This document shows positions 54,840-64,000 of a stretch of DNA of 64,000 nt, one piece after another (positions within the stretch are counted from its first letter, which is position 1; each line of letters starts with the position of its first letter). Under the pieces are notes generated by a model. That model made no database searches, was not told where the DNA came from, and saw nothing but the letters and a program-made list of their open reading frames with translations. This DNA comes from Sulfurimonas sp. (GTDB taxonomy: Bacteria > Campylobacterota > Campylobacteria > Campylobacterales > Sulfurimonadaceae): contig NZ_CP093397.1 in NCBI RefSeq assembly GCF_029027585.1, positions 1,229,405 through 1,293,404 of the forward strand. The letters are read 5' to 3'. Both the position numbers and the translations under genes were made by a program.

Positions 54840-57260
54840 TTACACCTTTCTTATTTCAACATTAGTTTCATGCATTGCCGCAGCACCATAAACAGGTTCG
54901 ATAATATCTTCGATAACCATGTTATCATTACCACCATTTTTATATGCCCAAGTTAAAGCTTCACTTTCATGACCAAAGCCATGAACAAAAAAGACTTGAT
55001 TTGGAGCAATTTTTTCAGTTGGGTATGCTTTGAGATGAGTTTTTCCAACTTTTGAACTAACTTCAATCATGTCTGCAAAGTTTATGCCTCTCTCTTTTGC
55101 AATGCGTTTGTTTATCCAAATAAAGTTTTCAGGCATTAAATCTCTTAGCATTGAGTTATTTCCTGTTCCGCTTTGAGTAAACTGTGCATGACGACCTGTT
55201 AGAAGTTTAAACTTTCCATCAGGAACTTTAAACTCATACTCATCTCTCCAAATTGGCATAGCATCTATACCTTTGGCTGTAAAAGAAGCTATAACGCACT
55301 CAACTTTTCCAGATGGAGTTTTTGGCTTTCCACCATTTGTTTGGTAGTATTTTTTTGCTTCAGGATAGTATTGAAACTTATTTGCTGAGAGTTGTTTATA
55401 ATATCTATCTTGCTTAGGATAAAAAACACCATCTTTATGAAGTTTCTCTGCTGCTCCAATATACATTGCCAAAGTATGATGATTTAACTCTTCTTGTGTA
55501 TGTTTAAATGGTAAAGTTAAATCAAACTCAGCATAAGTATCTTCTTCGCCCTCATCTTCTATTGCTTCTTGAATCTCTTCATCATATTTTTTACTGATTT
55601 CAAAAAGAGGTTTAGATATTTTAGTTGTTAAACCACGCATGATATCGATAACGGGTTTTGTTTCAAACATAGGGTCTATTACTTTGTTTCTTTGAGCAAA
55701 AGATGGCTCAATTCCGCCAAATGTTTTAATAGGGTCAGTTCTCTCCAAATAAGTACATTCAGGGAGTACAACATCGGCGTACATTACAGTATCACTCGGC
55801 ATAGTATCTATGGTAACAACAAGCTCCATTCTCTTTAGCATCGCGGCTGTTTTTGCGGTATTTGGCATATTCATCATAGGATTATGTTTATAGCAAAACA
55901 TACCCCTAACTTTATAAGGCATAACATTCTCTAAGTATCTGTTTCTCCAACCAATCCAAGAACCACCACCAGAAACAACGGCACAGTCACTGTATCCAAC
56001 ATGTCCTTCTTTATCTGTAATTTTTACAATTGCTCTTGCCTTTGCTTTTTCATAAAGAGGTTGTAAGCCTTCGTGTGGTTTTAGTGGTAAGCCAGTTCCA
56101 AAAACAAGACCACCTTTTGTGTCTATCCCTGCATGCATTGATTGAAAAATTGCCATTGCACGGCGAAGTTGAAAGTCATTTTTAGCAAAGGTACTTCTTC
56201 TTCCTGGGTAGTAGATAGCTTGAGGAGCTGCTGCTGCAAACTCTCTAGCGATGGTGTAAATATCTTTAGCTTTTATGCCCGTTAGAGGCTCGGCCCACTC
56301 AGGAGTATATTTGTTTGAAAGAACACTGTCTTTGTATTCGTCCCAACCTTTAAAATTATCTTTTACATATTGTTTGTTAAATAGTTTTTCAGTAATAGTT
56401 ACATAAGTTAAAGCTAAAACAAAAGCTAAATCAGTTCCAGGTTTTATAGCTAACCACTTGTCTGCTTTTGCTGCAGTATTTGTAAATCTAGGGTCGATGC
56501 AAATAAGCTTTGCTCCACGACCTTTAGTTCTTTTAAAAGCATCCATAGTGTCTGGAGTAATGATAGCTTCTGCTCTATTTGCTCCAGCCATAATAATATA
56601 TTTTGCATTCTCTAAGTCAGCTTGTGGATAAGCCCCAATAGTTACACCATAACCAGATGCAACGGTTTGTAAACATATAGAAGCATGATTTAGCCAGTTA
56701 GCAGAACCAAAGGCTTGATAAAATTGTTTAAAAGTGTGTTCTGCCATTCCTTCACCTGCACAAAAAAGTAAAGATGAACGGTTGTCTTCTTCCTCTTCTA
56801 GTATTTGCGAAAGACCTGTGAATTTATCTGTTCCATTTAGGATAGCTTCGTAAGCCTCATCCCATGTAACTCGTTTAAATTTTCCTTCACCTTTTTCTCC
56901 GATGCGTATCATTGGAGATTTCAGTCTGTCAGGGTCATAAAGTGCTTGGATGCCAGCATTTCCTCTAGCGCATAACATATTTTTAGATTTTGGAAACATT
57001 GGATTGGGATTTAGTTTTGTAACGATGCCATTTTCAACTCTTGCTAATGCAGCACATTTGTTTACACACATTTCACAAAGAGTAGCTACATCATAACTTT
57101 CTCCTGTTCCTGTCTTAGTATTTTGAAATGAAACTGCTCCTGATGCTACGCTTGGTGCATGATTGCTTGATAATAGATTTGTACTTAAGGCAGATGCACC
57201 TAGGATACTCATACTAACAGTGCCTTGAAGAAATTTTCTTCTTGAGACTTCTACTTTCAT
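54840..57260 (-). CDS. psrA: Polysulfide/thiosulfate reductase molybdopterin subunit (PsrA/PhsA type)
   Basis: The 806-residue protein begins with a Tat signal (VSRRKFLQG, residues about 4-12), then a [4Fe-4S] motif (CEMCVNKCAAL with MLCARGNAG), and the molybdopterin oxidoreductase domains; the metal-ligand cysteine is in NHASICLQT, and the C-terminal dinucleotide-binding domain starts with FKLLTGRHAQFTQSG. It faces the periplasm and reduces polysulfide, thiosulfate or tetrathionate; sequence alone does not choose. It heads psrABC plus a lipoprotein cytochrome. Reverse operation as a sulfide oxidase is also possible. Confidence 0.85.
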   Translation of the reverse strand: MKVEVSRRKFLQGTVSMSILGASALSTNLLSSNHAPSVASGAVSFQNTKTGTGESYDVATLCEMCVNKCAALARVENGIVTKLNPNPMFPKSKNMLCARGNAGIQALYDPDRLKSPMIRIGEKGEGKFKRVTWDEAYEAILNGTDKFTGLSQILEEEEDNRSSLLFCAGEGMAEHTFKQFYQAFGSANWLNHASICLQTVASGYGVTIGAYPQADLENAKYIIMAGANRAEAIITPDTMDAFKRTKGRGAKLICIDPRFTNTAAKADKWLAIKPGTDLAFVLALTYVTITEKLFNKQYVKDNFKGWDEYKDSVLSNKYTPEWAEPLTGIKAKDIYTIAREFAAAAPQAIYYPGRRSTFAKNDFQLRRAMAIFQSMHAGIDTKGGLVFGTGLPLKPHEGLQPLYEKAKARAIVKITDKEGHVGYSDCAVVSGGGSWIGWRNRYLENVMPYKVRGMFCYKHNPMMNMPNTAKTAAMLKRMELVVTIDTMPSDTVMYADVVLPECTYLERTDPIKTFGGIEPSFAQRNKVIDPMFETKPVIDIMRGLTTKISKPLFEISKKYDEEIQEAIEDEGEEDTYAEFDLTLPFKHTQEELNHHTLAMYIGAAEKLHKDGVFYPKQDRYYKQLSANKFQYYPEAKKYYQTNGGKPKTPSGKVECVIASFTAKGIDAMPIWRDEYEFKVPDGKFKLLTGRHAQFTQSGTGNNSMLRDLMPENFIWINKRIAKERGINFADMIEVSSKVGKTHLKAYPTEKIAPNQVFFVHGFGHESEALTWAYKNGGNDNMVIEDIIEPVYGAAAMHETNVEIRKV

Positions 57261-57380
57261 AAGTGATACCTCCTATTCATATTTTAAAAATAATTCTTAG
57301 TGAATAAAGCTTTATCTTGTAACTTTATCACAAAAAAATCACATATACAAAAGTATAATAAAACTTATCTTACAAATAAC

Positions 57381-57412
57381 TTTAACTAATAGATAATTGT
57401 CTATTAGTTAAA
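57381..57412 (-). terminator. Strong hairpin after the cytochrome b gene
   Basis: TTTAACTAATAGA (57381-57393) and TCTATTAGTTAAA (57400-57412) form a perfect 13-base stem with a 6-base loop. It stands 7 bases after the stop at 57419 and separates that gene from the psr operon. Confidence 0.65.
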
Positions 57413-57418
57413 GGTTTT

Positions 57419-58564
57419 TTACTTTTTGATATCTATGTCTTCAACCATCCCTTTTTCAAACTCTTTATGACAGGCAAAACAGTTTGACTTACTCTTGATT
57501 TTATCAGATTTAAAGACACTTCGTTTTATATTTTTATGAGTTTCTCTCCAATATCTTGTTTTTGAAAAAGCTATTCGTCCACTTCCAGCACCTTGTGAGT
57601 TTATAACTTTTACAGAAATTTCTCTTGTACTGTTATTGGCACTATTATTTTTTAGGTATTCAAATATAAGTTTTTGATTTTGCAAAGAGATTTTGTGATC
57701 TTCTTTTTTTTCATTTTCTGTAATTTTTCTACCAAAATGATTTTTAAGTCCATTTTGTATTTTTTGCCATGATGAAGTTGGTAACATAAAAGGAGGGAAA
57801 GGTTTATGGCAAGCTCCACACTCTTTAAAGTAGATAGGGTTATCTTTTTCATAAAGCAAAGGTTCATGTTTATGTGCAACAAAGATATTATTTCTATCAT
57901 ATATAGATACAAAAAACACCATAAAACATATAAAAAGAAAAACATAGGTAAGACCTTTTTTTATAGTTGCTGTTTGAGAATCTTCTCCTTTTGCCTTTTT
58001 ATATCCCGTAATCATTGTAAAAACCATATTTGTTCTGTGATAAAACTGCTCCGTTAAAACACCTAAAATATGAATAATTGCCCAAGTAAGTAAAATATAT
58101 GAAGAGTAGATATGAATATCTAAAAGTATAAACATATACTCATAATAATGATTGTTTAAAAAACCAAGAACACCATTACCTTCTTGGATACCAAAAAGCA
58201 AAAGACCAGTAATGGAGATAAGAGTGCCAAGGGATACTACTATGATGGTAAACCAACTAGAGGCGGGGTTATGTCCTGGGGGAATCTCCCTAAAGCGATT
58301 TTGTATTTTTTGAATAAAGTAAGATTTTAACTCAACTAAAGAGAGTTTGAAAGTAGAAAATTTTGCATATCTAGGACCAATAAAGCCCCATAAAATTCTA
58401 TACAAAAGCATGAGCCCAAAAATAATTCCCATGGCTACATGAAGATTTAAGAGATTTTCTTCAAGCGAAAAGATAAAAGAAAAAGAAAAAGAAAGTGCTA
58501 TAAGCCAGTGAATTATTCTGCTATATATGGGCCAAACATAAACATGATTTTTTCTTTTGTTCAT
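57419..58564 (-). CDS. Cytochrome b561-like membrane protein fused to a diheme cytochrome c domain
   Basis: The 381-residue protein has four N-terminal membrane helices of the b-type cytochrome family with histidines in WPIYSRIIHWLIAL, NLHVAMGI, the DIHIYSS region and WAIIHILGV, and a fifth helix near 205. The remaining part is periplasmic and carries two CXXCH motifs (CGACH at about 254, CFACH near 363) as in diheme-cytochrome-c (DHC) proteins. It should pass electrons from quinol to periplasmic carriers. It directly follows recJ and precedes the psr operon, but has its own terminator. Confidence 0.82.
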   Translation of the reverse strand: MNKRKNHVYVWPIYSRIIHWLIALSFSFSFIFSLEENLLNLHVAMGIIFGLMLLYRILWGFIGPRYAKFSTFKLSLVELKSYFIQKIQNRFREIPPGHNPASSWFTIIVVSLGTLISITGLLLFGIQEGNGVLGFLNNHYYEYMFILLDIHIYSSYILLTWAIIHILGVLTEQFYHRTNMVFTMITGYKKAKGEDSQTATIKKGLTYVFLFICFMVFFVSIYDRNNIFVAHKHEPLLYEKDNPIYFKECGACHKPFPPFMLPTSSWQKIQNGLKNHFGRKITENEKKEDHKISLQNQKLIFEYLKNNSANNSTREISVKVINSQGAGSGRIAFSKTRYWRETHKNIKRSVFKSDKIKSKSNCFACHKEFEKGMVEDIDIKK

Positions 58565-58568
58565 AAGA

Positions 58569-60145
58569 TTAGTAAATCTTATTTACTAAAAGTTGAACAG
58601 AAACCCTGTTGTTAAATTCATTTTTTGTAACTGAGTATTTGCATGTTATTTTTCTGTTTTGTGGCATCTCATAAACTTTACGAAAAGCGATGAGTTCAAG
58701 AGTTTTTCTTTGATGTGGGTATTGTCTTACTTCAATTCTTGAGTGTGACTTATCACTTCCCATAAGTTTTATACTAACAACCTCAGCATCTTGTAGTAAA
58801 ATGAAGGACGAGGATTTGCTTCGCCATAAGGCTCAAACTCTTGTAGTAAATCTAAAAGTTCTAAATCTATCTCATCAGTAGATAAAATACCAAGAGCATC
58901 TTCTTTTGGTAAAAAATCATTCGGGTTTAGTTTAGATGCACTTTGATTTATAGCATCTCTAAAAGCACTTATATCTTTTTCATTAAGTCCTAATCCTGCA
59001 GCCATTTTATGACCGCCAAACTTACTTAACAAGTGTTCACTTTCTTTTATTAGTTCATAGATGCTAACATCGCCAATACTCCTAGCACTTCCTTTTGCTA
59101 CGCCATCTTTTATACTCAATACTATGGCAGGTTTTCCAAATCTATCAACAAGTCTTGCCGCAACGATGCCCACAACTCCTTCATGCCAACCTTCATTTGC
59201 CACGACTATGATGTTAGCAGTAGCATCTACGCTCAACATTGCTTCTTTTGTCGTCTGAGCCTCTGTTTCTTTTCTTAGGTCGTTTAACTTGCCTAAGAGT
59301 TCAAACTGCTTGTAGGCCTTATTTGTGTCTATCGCTGTGAAAAACTCTAAGGCAATAGATGCATCTTCTAGTCTTCCTGCCGAGTTTATACGAGGAGCAA
59401 TCATAAAGGCGATATCTTCACTAGAAATCCAAGACTTATTTAAAAAATCTCTTATTATTATAGAAGAAGGACGGGAAGAATTCATAAGAACTTTTAAACC
59501 CTCTTTTACAAGAGTTCGATTTATATCTACAAGAGGCATAATATCTGCAATAATTGCAATGGCTAAAATGTCTAAAAATTGTTTCATATCAATGTCTAGA
59601 TGCAACTCTTTTTTAACAAGTGCTAAAAGCAACCACGCAACCTGTGCTCCACAAATCTCTTTAAAAGGATACTTACAAGTTTGTAGTTTCGGATCAACAA
59701 TAGCATAAGCATCTGGTAAAAATTTAGAAGGAGTATGATGGTCTGTTATGATGAGGTCAATACCTTTTTCTTTACAAATTTTTGCAGCCTCAATAGCGGA
59801 GATGCCATTATCAACCGTTATAACTAACTCAGCATCTACTCTTTGCAAAACGCTAGGAGATACACCGTATCCATCTTTAAATCGATTTGGTATGATAACT
59901 TCAAGAGGATATGGAATCTGTCGAAAAAAGTCCACCATTATTGCACTTGAACTTACTCCATCAACATCATAATCTCCAACCAAAGTGATTTTTTCTTTGT
60001 TGGTAATAGCATTGGAAATCCTCGTAGCTGATTTACTCGCATCTTGAAGTAGAGCAGGGTTTGGAATTTGTGAGAGTTTTTTTTCTTCATCTTTAAAACG
60101 AGAGGAGAGAGTGTTATAAAGTTCTTGTTTATTTAGTGTTTTCAA
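58569..60145 (-). pseudogene. recJ: Single-strand-specific exonuclease RecJ, interrupted by a one-base frameshift
   Basis: The first frame gives a DHH/DHHA1 exonuclease with VGDYDVDGVSSSAI, ITVDNGIS, ITDHHTPS, GAQVAWLL and GGHKMAAGLGL, ending after EPYGEANPRPSF. The C-terminal OB-like domain continues in another frame with LQDAEVVSIKL and GSDKSHSRIE. Adding one base to the four-A run at 58798-58801 (plus strand) restores a 525-residue protein. The start is TTG at 60145, whose GAGG ribosome site is inside the hairpin at 60154-60175. RecJ acts in recombination and mismatch repair. Confidence 0.85.
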
Positions 60146-60153
60146 GTTTTGTT

Positions 60154-60175
60154 AACCTCGAATAAATTCGAGGTT
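60154..60175 (-). promoter_or_regulatory. Hairpin between pyrG and recJ that includes the recJ ribosome site
   Basis: AACCTCGAAT (60154-60163) and ATTCGAGGTT (60166-60175) make a 10-base stem with a very small loop. In the recJ mRNA, GAGG of the second arm is ten bases before the TTG start, so folding would hide it. No T-run follows, so a terminator is less likely than a translational control or attenuation element. Confidence 0.5.
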
Positions 60176-60181
60176 CCTTAG

Positions 60182-61801
60182 TTACTGTGCGTTTAAACTA
60201 GCTTTTACAAAAGCCAATATCACAGGGTTTGGAGTTTGAAGTCTCGAGGTAAATTCTGGATGGAACTGAACACCTAAAAACCATGGATGATCTTTAATCT
60301 CAACAGTCTCTATAAGTCCGCTAGCTTCCCCTGTTACCATCATTCCAGCTTTTTCTAATTCTTTACGGTAAGATGGATTCGCTTCATATCTATGACGATG
60401 TCTTTCTAAGATAGTTTTTTCTCCGTTGTAGGCATTTCTTAAGATTGAGCCAGCTTTTGTGTCACAAGGATACTCTCCTAAACGAAGAGTTCCTCCCATT
60501 GGAGATTTATGAGTACGAAGTTGAGTGCCTCCACTTTGATCTAAAAAGTTATCTATAAGATAAATCATTGGGTGAGGTGTATCTTTGTCAAACTCAATAG
60601 AATTAGCACCTTCAAGACCTAAAACATTTCTAGCATACTCAACAAGTGTTAGTTGCATTCCAAGGCAGATGCCAAGATAAGGAACTTTGTTCTCTCTTGC
60701 GTATTGTATCGCTTTGATTTTACCTTCAATACCGCGATTTCCAAAACCACCAGCAACTAAAACAGAATCACAATCGCCTAAAAGCTCTTGGGCCCCTCTC
60801 TCTTCTATCTCTTCGCTATCAACCCAATTAATCTCAACTCTAGTATCTAGGTGAGCACCGGCGTGGATTAAAGATTCTGTTAAAGATTTATATGCTTCTT
60901 TGAGTTCAAGATATTTCCCAACAAAACCCACAACAGTTTTGTTTTGTGGTTGAACTATTTTTTTAACTAAAGTATCCCATTCTCCCATATCTGGATTAAG
61001 GTCGCCAAGGGAGAGTTCTTTTGCAATAGGCTTTAAGATATGTTGTCTTAAAAAAGTAACAGGAATATCATAAATTGTAGCAGCATCTAGAGCTTCGATA
61101 ACGCTATCTTGTGGAACATCACAACTCATTGAAAGTTTCTTTTTAAAAGTTTTTGGAAGAGGTCGTTCACTTCTTGCGATAATCATTTGAGGAGTAATTC
61201 CGATACGGCGAAGTTCTTGAACAGAGTGTTGAGTTGGTTTAGACTTCATTTCTCCAGCAGCTTTTATGTAAGGGATAAGAGTTACATGAATGAAAAAAGT
61301 TCCAGCGACTTCATCATCATGTTTCATTTGACGAATAGCTTCCATAAAAGGTAAACCTTCTATATCTCCAACTGTTCCACCAAGTTCTACAATAAGAATT
61401 TCGTGACCTTTTCCCGCTTTTTTTATGCGATTTACAATCTCGCCAACAATATGAGGAACAACTTGAATAGTTTGACCAAGATAGCCACCCGCGCGCTCAC
61501 GCTCGATTACGCTAGAATATACTTGCCCCGTTGTAAAGTTAGATGATTTTAGATAAGAACTATCAAGAAATCGTTCATAGTTTCCGATGTCAAGGTCAGT
61601 TTCTGCTCCATCTTTTGTAACAAAAACCTCACCATGTTCTAGTGGGCTCATAGTTCCAGGGTCAACATTTATATAGGGGTCTATTTTTAACATACCTATT
61701 TCTTTACCTGAGTGTTTAAGTAAAGTACCAACACTAGCAGCAGTAATTCCCTTACCAAGAGAACTTAGTACACCACCAGTTACAAAAATATATTTAGTCA
61801 T
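60182..61801 (-). CDS. pyrG: CTP synthase
   Basis: The 539-residue protein has the amidoligase domain, starting [19 protein letters not shown] with its P-loop, and a class I glutamine amidotransferase domain with catalytic cysteine in GICLGMQ and histidine/glutamate in QFHPEFTSR. It makes CTP from UTP and glutamine. The recJ gene follows after 36 bases. Confidence 0.97.
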   Translation of the reverse strand: MTKYIFVTGGVLSSLGKGITAASVGTLLKHSGKEIGMLKIDPYINVDPGTMSPLEHGEVFVTKDGAETDLDIGNYERFLDSSYLKSSNFTTGQVYSSVIERERAGGYLGQTIQVVPHIVGEIVNRIKKAGKGHEILIVELGGTVGDIEGLPFMEAIRQMKHDDEVAGTFFIHVTLIPYIKAAGEMKSKPTQHSVQELRRIGITPQMIIARSERPLPKTFKKKLSMSCDVPQDSVIEALDAATIYDIPVTFLRQHILKPIAKELSLGDLNPDMGEWDTLVKKIVQPQNKTVVGFVGKYLELKEAYKSLTESLIHAGAHLDTRVEINWVDSEEIEERGAQELLGDCDSVLVAGGFGNRGIEGKIKAIQYARENKVPYLGICLGMQLTLVEYARNVLGLEGANSIEFDKDTPHPMIYLIDNFLDQSGGTQLRTHKSPMGGTLRLGEYPCDTKAGSILRNAYNGEKTILERHRHRYEANPSYRKELEKAGMMVTGEASGLIETVEIKDHPWFLGVQFHPEFTSRLQTPNPVILAFVKASLNAQ

Positions 61802-61915
61802 AATTCACACTCCAAAAAGATTTTAATAATCGCGAATTATAGTATAGAATCTCTTAAAATATGTATAGTTACAATTAATTATTATATAATGCTTTTAAAA
61901 AATATAAGGTTTTTG

Positions 61916-63544
61916 ATGGACTCGACTCTTCTTTATATCGTGATGGCACTGGGTGTTTCAACTGTTTTAAATCTGTTCTTAAGACGACTTGGTGTTTCAT
62001 CAATTATTGGCTACATTATAACTGGTACTATTTTGGTTTATGCTTTTGATTTGAGGTATTTAAATGATTCTCATACCTTAGAGTATATTGGTGAATTTGG
62101 TATTGTCTTTTTAATGTTTACTATTGGTCTTGAAATCTCTCTAGCGAAGATGGGGAGTATGAAAAAAGAGATATTTTTAAATGGTTTTATGCAAGTAGGT
62201 TTTACTGCTCTTGTTATTTACGCTATTAGTCATTATATTTTTGGGATGCAAGAAAGTTCTGCTTTGATTCTTTCTCTCGCATTTGCTTTATCTTCAACCG
62301 CAGTGGTCTTGAGTTATTTGAAAAGTTCAAAAGAGATATATTCTCCTTATGGACAACGAGCAACAGGGATACTTATTTTTCAAGATATAGCAGTTATCCC
62401 TATTTTGATTTTGCTTGGATTTTTAACAACAGAGGGAGATCAGTCCATTGTGATAATCTTACGAGATACCGCAATAAGTGCTGTGGTGGTAATTGGTCTT
62501 CTTTTTGTTGTAGGTAAAAGGGTTATGACTTGGCTTTTAAAGTTTTCTGCATCTAGTGAAGTTGATGAGTTGTTTATGGGTTCGGTTTTGTTCATAGTTG
62601 TGAGTGCATCTCTTTTAGCATCGTTTATGGGGTTTACTCATTCTCTAGGTGCTTTTGTAGCTGGAATGATAATCGCTGAAACAAAATATCATCATAAAGT
62701 AGAGGTTGATATAGCGCCTTTTAAAGATATACTTTTAGGAACTTTTTTCATCATTGTTGGTATGAAAATTGATGTAGTCTTTTTTATGAACAATATCGCT
62801 TTAGTTGTAGGTATTTTTGCTTTAGTTTTAGTTTTAAAAACTATTATCATTTATGTTTTACTTCGTATAACTTCTCAACACTCAACTTCTTTAAAAACAG
62901 CATTGGCATTATCTCAAGTTGGAGAGTTTTCTTTTGTTATATTTGCTGTTGCTTTTTCTGCTAATCTTTTAGAACCTGAACTGGGAGCACTTTTTATACT
63001 TGTAGTTATTTTTTCTATGATGGTGACACCATTCTTTATAACTCGCATAAATGCCATAGTTGATTATTTTACGCATGAAGAGTATATGTCCTTAGATGTC
63101 ACAGAGTTTGCCACGCGAGAAAATCATGTAATAGTTTGTGGATATAGTGTTGTTGGTAAGTTTGTTGCCGAGCATCTAGAGATGATGGATGCTCCATATA
63201 TTGTTATAGACAACTCTCCAAAGCATGTTCAAGAAGCTATAGATAAAGGGCTAGAAGCTTATCTTGGAGATATGTCAAAACTCTCAATGCTTGAAGCCTT
63301 GCATACTGAAAGTTCATCTGCTGTGATAGTTACACTTGATAATATAGATAAAAAAAGAGCAGTTTGTGAAGCTGTTTTAAAACACACAAAAAACATAAAC
63401 CTTATCGCAAAAGTTACTTCACTAGAACATAAAAATACTTTAAAAGATTTAGGCGTTGATGTTATAGTCGATGGTAAAATAGAAGTAGCACGAGTTTTAG
63501 TTGAGAGAATGCTTACTTGTCAGTTAAAATATAATACGAAGTAA
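61916..63544 (+). CDS. Kef-type monovalent cation/proton antiporter with TrkA-N domain
   Basis: The protein of about 542 residues has about twelve membrane helices of the CPA2 family (for example VSSIIGYIITGTIL and SLAFALSSTAVVLSYL) followed by a cytoplasmic Rossmann TrkA-N domain from about residue 405 (ENHVIVCGYSVVGKFVAEHL). It should exchange K+ or Na+ for protons with nucleotide gating. I chose ATG at 61916 (AAGG at 61906-61909) over an ATG at 61889. Confidence 0.9.
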   Translation: MDSTLLYIVMALGVSTVLNLFLRRLGVSSIIGYIITGTILVYAFDLRYLNDSHTLEYIGEFGIVFLMFTIGLEISLAKMGSMKKEIFLNGFMQVGFTALVIYAISHYIFGMQESSALILSLAFALSSTAVVLSYLKSSKEIYSPYGQRATGILIFQDIAVIPILILLGFLTTEGDQSIVIILRDTAISAVVVIGLLFVVGKRVMTWLLKFSASSEVDELFMGSVLFIVVSASLLASFMGFTHSLGAFVAGMIIAETKYHHKVEVDIAPFKDILLGTFFIIVGMKIDVVFFMNNIALVVGIFALVLVLKTIIIYVLLRITSQHSTSLKTALALSQVGEFSFVIFAVAFSANLLEPELGALFILVVIFSMMVTPFFITRINAIVDYFTHEEYMSLDVTEFATRENHVIVCGYSVVGKFVAEHLEMMDAPYIVIDNSPKHVQEAIDKGLEAYLGDMSKLSMLEALHTESSSAVIVTLDNIDKKRAVCEAVLKHTKNINLIAKVTSLEHKNTLKDLGVDVIVDGKIEVARVLVERMLTCQLKYNTK

Positions 63545-63547
63545 GAA

Positions 63548-63571
63548 GAAAAAGGGACTTGTTCCTTTTTC
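63548..63571. terminator. Bidirectional terminator between convergent genes
   Basis: GAAAAAGGGA (63548-63557) pairs with TTCCTTTTTC (63562-63571), giving a stem with A- and T-rich sides that works in both directions between the antiporter and pyrE. Confidence 0.75.
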
Positions 63572-63581
63572 GGACTATTAG

Positions 63582-64000
63582 TTAATTGCCTCTAGAACCT
63601 GGTTTTATAGCTTTACTTCCATCTTTGCACAATGGACAAGCATCTGGAGAGTACATTTCAAATGTGAAATCTGCAAGAGCAAAAAATGGTATATCTTGAG
63701 GAAGTTTACAGTTAGGTTTTGTTTGAATATCACTATGCTCTCGTTTACAAAAACCACGGTTTGCAAGTGCTGCAACACCAACTATCTCACCACCAAGTTC
63801 TTTTACAACTTTAGCCGCTTCCATAGCAGAACCACCTGTTGTAATGATGTCCTCACACATTAAAACTTTTTCACCATTACTTACTTCAAAGCCACGACGA
63901 ATATTCATAACGCCATCAACTCTCTCAGCAAATATAAAACGAACCCCAAGAGCCTGAGCTAGGGCAAAACCTGCGATGAGTCCACCAAGTGCTGGAGCAC
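63582..64000 (-). CDS. pyrE: Orotate phosphoribosyltransferase (5' end outside the window)
   Basis: The frame runs from the stop at 63582 to the right edge without a start and continues past it; the internal ATG at 63908 is not the real start because coding continues upstream ([19 protein letters not shown] and FAERVDGVM). The PRPP-binding motif [14 protein letters not shown] is present, with a cysteine pair near the C-terminus (CPLCKDG). It makes orotidine monophosphate in pyrimidine synthesis. About 139 residues are visible. Confidence 0.93.
   Translation of the reverse strand, partial: APALGGLIAGFALAQALGVRFIFAERVDGVMNIRRGFEVSNGEKVLMCEDIITTGGSAMEAAKVVKELGGEIVGVAALANRGFCKREHSDIQTKPNCKLPQDIPFFALADFTFEMYSPDACPLCKDGSKAIKPGSRGN

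Overview
The window is AT-rich chromosomal DNA from a member of the Campylobacterota, most like Sulfurimonas or a close relative. The clues are the dnaA/dnaN/gyrB replication locus with Campylobacterota-type DnaA boxes (core TGTGAATA / TCATTCACA), FliW and FliI, an RNase J, a nucleoside phosphorylase of the type used around the futalosine menaquinone route, and a polysulfide/thiosulfate-reductase operon of the psrABC type. This assignment is by recognition only; no search was run.

Layout. 1-4100: an iron permease (FTR1) followed by an FAD oxidoreductase, a secreted protein of unknown function and a GT-C-like membrane glycosyltransferase. 4061-4774: an EAL protein. 4775-11785: an iron island. 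It has near-consensus Fur boxes, an unknown protein, a long-chain flavodoxin, a DUF1232 protein, a Fur-family regulator, and a tightly coupled six-gene operon (HMA-like protein, ferritin-like protein, three small glycine-zipper membrane proteins, and a P1B-type ATPase with an SCA membrane motif). This operon looks like a ferrosome (fez) locus. A DUF2325 gene with a perfect 7-1-7 Fur box closes the island. 11886-19622: typA, cca, queF, a degenerate GGDEF/EAL protein and gyrB. 19626-23726: an insertion between gyrB and dnaN, made of a secreted caspase-FGE/C-type-lectin-fold protein whose 3' end looks like a diversity-generating-retroelement variable region, and an IS1182-like element with long inverted repeats. 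23727-26411: dnaN, dnaA and the probable oriC. 26412-33717: ruvC, a TolC/HlyD/ABC-2 permease exporter without a visible ATPase, a DUF1624 acyltransferase-like protein and a frameshifted DUF438 hemerythrin/PAS gene. 33731-52146: housekeeping genes (gltA, a DegP-type protease, fliW, nrdA, purB, a pseudouridine synthase, rlmN, hisF, rsmA, RNase J, folE, fliI) with two parS-like sites. 52228-58564: cytochromes and the psr operon. 58569-64000: recJ, pyrG, a Kef-type antiporter and the start-less end of pyrE.

Two features stand out. The first is the apparent ferrosome operon embedded in a Fur-regulated neighbourhood. The second is the probable retroelement-diversified caspase/lectin-fold protein next to the replication origin, with no reverse transcriptase or template repeat visible here. 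A caution for any reader: at least five single-base frameshifts (DUF438 gene, nrdA, two in a WD40-like gene, recJ) interrupt otherwise intact conserved genes, most of them in short homopolymers. They look like uncorrected sequencing errors rather than real gene decay. No rRNA, tRNA or CRISPR array was recognised.
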